Positions 61,348 to 63,144 of a DNA stretch of 63,144 nt are shown here, piece by piece. Source of the stretch: Saccharopolyspora spinosa NRRL 18395 (GTDB lineage Bacteria; Actinomycetota; Actinomycetes; Mycobacteriales; Pseudonocardiaceae). Below the pieces are notes generated by a model, which was not told where the DNA came from, ran no database searches, and worked only from the letters and a program-made list of their open reading frames with translations. The first letter of the stretch is position 1; every line of letters starts with the position of its first letter. Made by a program: the position numbers and the translations under genes. The stretch covers positions 693,948 to 757,091 of the forward strand of contig NZ_GL877879.1 of the NCBI RefSeq assembly GCF_000194155.1, written 5' to 3'.

Positions 61348-63144
61348 ACCCTTCCTTCCGTTTCTGCCAATGCGCCACCTTCGGTTGGAGCTCCGCCAAC
61401 TCCACCGTCTGCTCCCCAGTCAACGGCCCCTGCTCCTTCAACGCCTCCAACACCGCAACACGGGCGGCAGCAGCCTTTCTCGCCTGGTGATCCTTCGCGT
61501 TTCTTGCCTTCTCTAGCTGTTTCCAATGCGCCACCTTCGGCTGGAGTGCCGCCAGTTCCGTCTCCTGCGCCTCAGTCAGCTGCCCCTGCCCCTTCAGCTT
61601 CTCCAACTCCGCAAACCGAGCGACTTTGGCCTTTCTCGCCTGGAGAAACTTCGCGTTCTCTTCCTTCTTTTTCTGTCTCTGCTGCGCCGCCTCTTGTGCT
61701 GCCTGATCGGCCGGGGTGAGCACCTCACTCTCACCATTGCCCGGAATGCCGGGGTCAATCCCAGCTGCGGCCCAACACCACAACCCGATCGGCAGCAGCC
61801 TTCCTCGCCTGGCGATACTTCGCATCACCTTCCTTCTTGTGCTGTTTCCACTGCTTCCGCTGCGCCGCCTTTGGCTGGAGCGCCGCCAGCTCCGCCTCCT
61901 GCTCCTCAGTCAACCCGCCAACTCCTCCAACACCACAACACGACCGGCAGCAGCCTTTAACCCCCGGTAATACTTCGCCTTCGTTTCCCTGTTTTGCTGC
62001 TTCCGCTGCGCCACCTCCGGCTGGAGCTCCGCCAGCTCCGCCTCCTGCTCCTCAGTCAACTCCCCCCGCGATACCCCGCTCGGAACCATTGCGCTCTGCT
62101 CATCCTGCTGCCCACTTGCCTCCAAACCCGCAATCCGCCCCGATCCAGCCTCCTGCATCAGCTTGAGCTTCTTCCTGCTTTCCGCAAGCCTTTGTTTCGT
62201 TTCCTTCAACGGCTCCGCAAACGCGGCCAACCTAGCCACCTTGCTCCGCAACGTAGGCAGCTTGGCCTCAATCTCAACACTCCGCGGCAACGCCTCCAGC
62301 GCCTTGACTTCCTTAGCGGCATTGTTCCCTAGCGATACCTGGTTTACCAGGCGATGTACCTCAGTTTCGTTCATTTTTATTTCCCGCCGCAAATTGAGCT
62401 CGGCCTGCTGCTCCGAAGACAACCGCCCCTGCTCCTCCAACGCCTCCAACTCCGCAATCGCGGCGGCAGCGGCGGCCTTTTTCGCCGGGCGATGCTTCGC
62501 GCTAGCGGGGCGGTGTCGTCGGCCCGCCTACTACCGGGCCAGGCCAGGCGCCGTCGTGCGCCGTCTCGTTTCGGGCGTCGGTCCTGGATCGTGTCTGGTA
62601 CCGGTTTCACCCCGTCGCTGCCCGGCTGCATCCAGATCTCCGCCCGTGCCGGTCCTTCGGCGTGCGGAAACGGCGGCGGTGCGGTCAGTCCGACGTCGTC
62701 GGTGGAACGGGCGTCGCTGGGGAGGTCCTTGTGCGTACGGTCCAGCGTGTCGTGCAGATCGTGTGCGACGGGAGAGAAATCGTGCCCGGCTTGTGCTAAC
62801 TCGGCAAACCTCTCCCAATCCGTCGGCAACAAATCCAGATCGCCGGCAACATCCCGCTCACCAACACCGTCGGCCCCCTCCCACGAGAATGGATCCCCCT
62901 CATCTTCAAGATCAGCAGACCAGCGATCCACCTGGCACGACCGGGACATCACGAGTCGGCTTCCCGCCCGGCACGCTGCCGTCGGCACCCCCCTTACCCC
63001 CCTTGACGTCCGTGCCGTCCACAACAGCGGACTCCACGGGGTCTTTGCCGGAGAGCACCGGCACCGCAGCCGAATCCACCGGCCCGACCAGGAAAACAGA
63101 GTCCACATCAGACGGCTTCGAATGATCAGAAGCGTTGGATGAGG
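61348..63144 (-). pseudogene. Polymorphic-toxin-like locus, upstream repeat-rich part, frame-broken
   Basis: From the window edge the minus strand reads DSVFLVGPVDSAAVPVLSGKDPVES. In another frame comes DEGDPFSWEGADGVGERDVAGDLDLLPTDWERFAELAQAGHDFSPVAHDLHDTLDRT. Then follows a long charged, coiled-coil-like region with frames of about 180 residues each (ELEALEEQGRLSSEQQAEL, EVHRLVNQVSLGNNAAKEVKALEAL, KLMQEAGSGRIAGLEASGQQD). Degenerate units of the type LTEEQEAELAELQPEVAQRKQ recur about every 50 residues. At least three frame changes are needed. The sequence stops at the IS256 end (61347) in mid-repeat. Confidence 0.55.
61369..62080. repeat. Degenerate ~150-bp tandem repeats in the toxin-like locus
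   Basis: Four imperfect copies begin near 61369, 61526, 61857 and 62005, each starting GCGCCACCTTCGG-like, followed by CTGGAGC-CCGCCA and CTCAGTCAAC. They encode on the minus strand the LT-EQ-ELA-LQPKVAHWKQ repeat with Lys/Arg/Ala-rich helices, suggestive of a coiled coil. Confidence 0.8.

Overview
The window is high-GC actinomycete DNA: strong G/C third-position bias, GTG starts, lipobox signal peptides and ECF sigma/anti-sigma architecture. A filamentous actinomycete, perhaps of the Pseudonocardiaceae, is my inference; no taxonomic marker gene is present.

Layout. (1) 1-2.7 kb is degenerate accessory DNA: a minus-strand ORF fragment, two sets of long direct repeats and a 103-bp remnant of the IS256-family element found intact-sized at 60-61.3 kb. 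(2) 2.7-6.4 kb holds a divergent LysR/MFS pair, a secreted protein and the 3' half of a tRNA-Pro, which looks like an integration scar. (3) 7.1-19.2 kb is a catabolic locus: a divergent solute-binding protein, an Asp/Glu-racemase-family protein, DppC/DppB permeases, a LacI regulator, a fused DppDF ATPase, aldehyde dehydrogenase, an aberrant M19 dipeptidase-like protein, a carotenoid-desaturase-like oxidoreductase and a muconolactone-isomerase-like protein. Two LacI-type palindromes sit on the divergent promoters.

(4) 19.5-48.9 kb is the main interest: a nonribosomal cluster of pyochelin/yersiniabactin architecture with an unusual starter supply. There is no salicylate or isochorismate synthase. 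Instead there is a fused aminodeoxychorismate synthase with the diagnostic PIKGT lysine, an aminodeoxychorismate lyase, FAD monooxygenases and an aryl-AMP ligase with a salicylate-type pocket plus one odd residue. These would feed a (hydroxylated, possibly N-methylated) 4-aminobenzoyl starter to an ArCP on a 2313-aa NRPS (ArCP-Cy-A-PCP-Cy-A-PCP). A second, 1828-aa NRPS (docking-Cy-A[MT]-PCP-TE) follows, with a thiazolinyl imide reductase and a type II thioesterase. The predicted product is an aminoaryl tri-(thiazoline/thiazolidine) metallophore. Its TE has Cys in place of the nucleophilic Ser, and the MFS exporter gene carries an internal deletion with frameshift.

(5) 49.1-51.6 kb is an amino-acid ABC importer (binding protein plus fused permease-ATPase). 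(6) 51.6-53.9 kb is a gene graveyard: phage terminase small subunit, VOC protein and LysR remnants. (7) 53.9-57.3 kb has a COG4315-type lipoprotein, a DUF1996 protein and an ECF sigma/RskA-like anti-sigma pair. (8) 57.8-63.1 kb contains an IS5-family pseudogene and a frame-broken, repeat-rich polymorphic-toxin-like locus on the minus strand with a papain-fold domain, split by a frameshifted IS256-family element.
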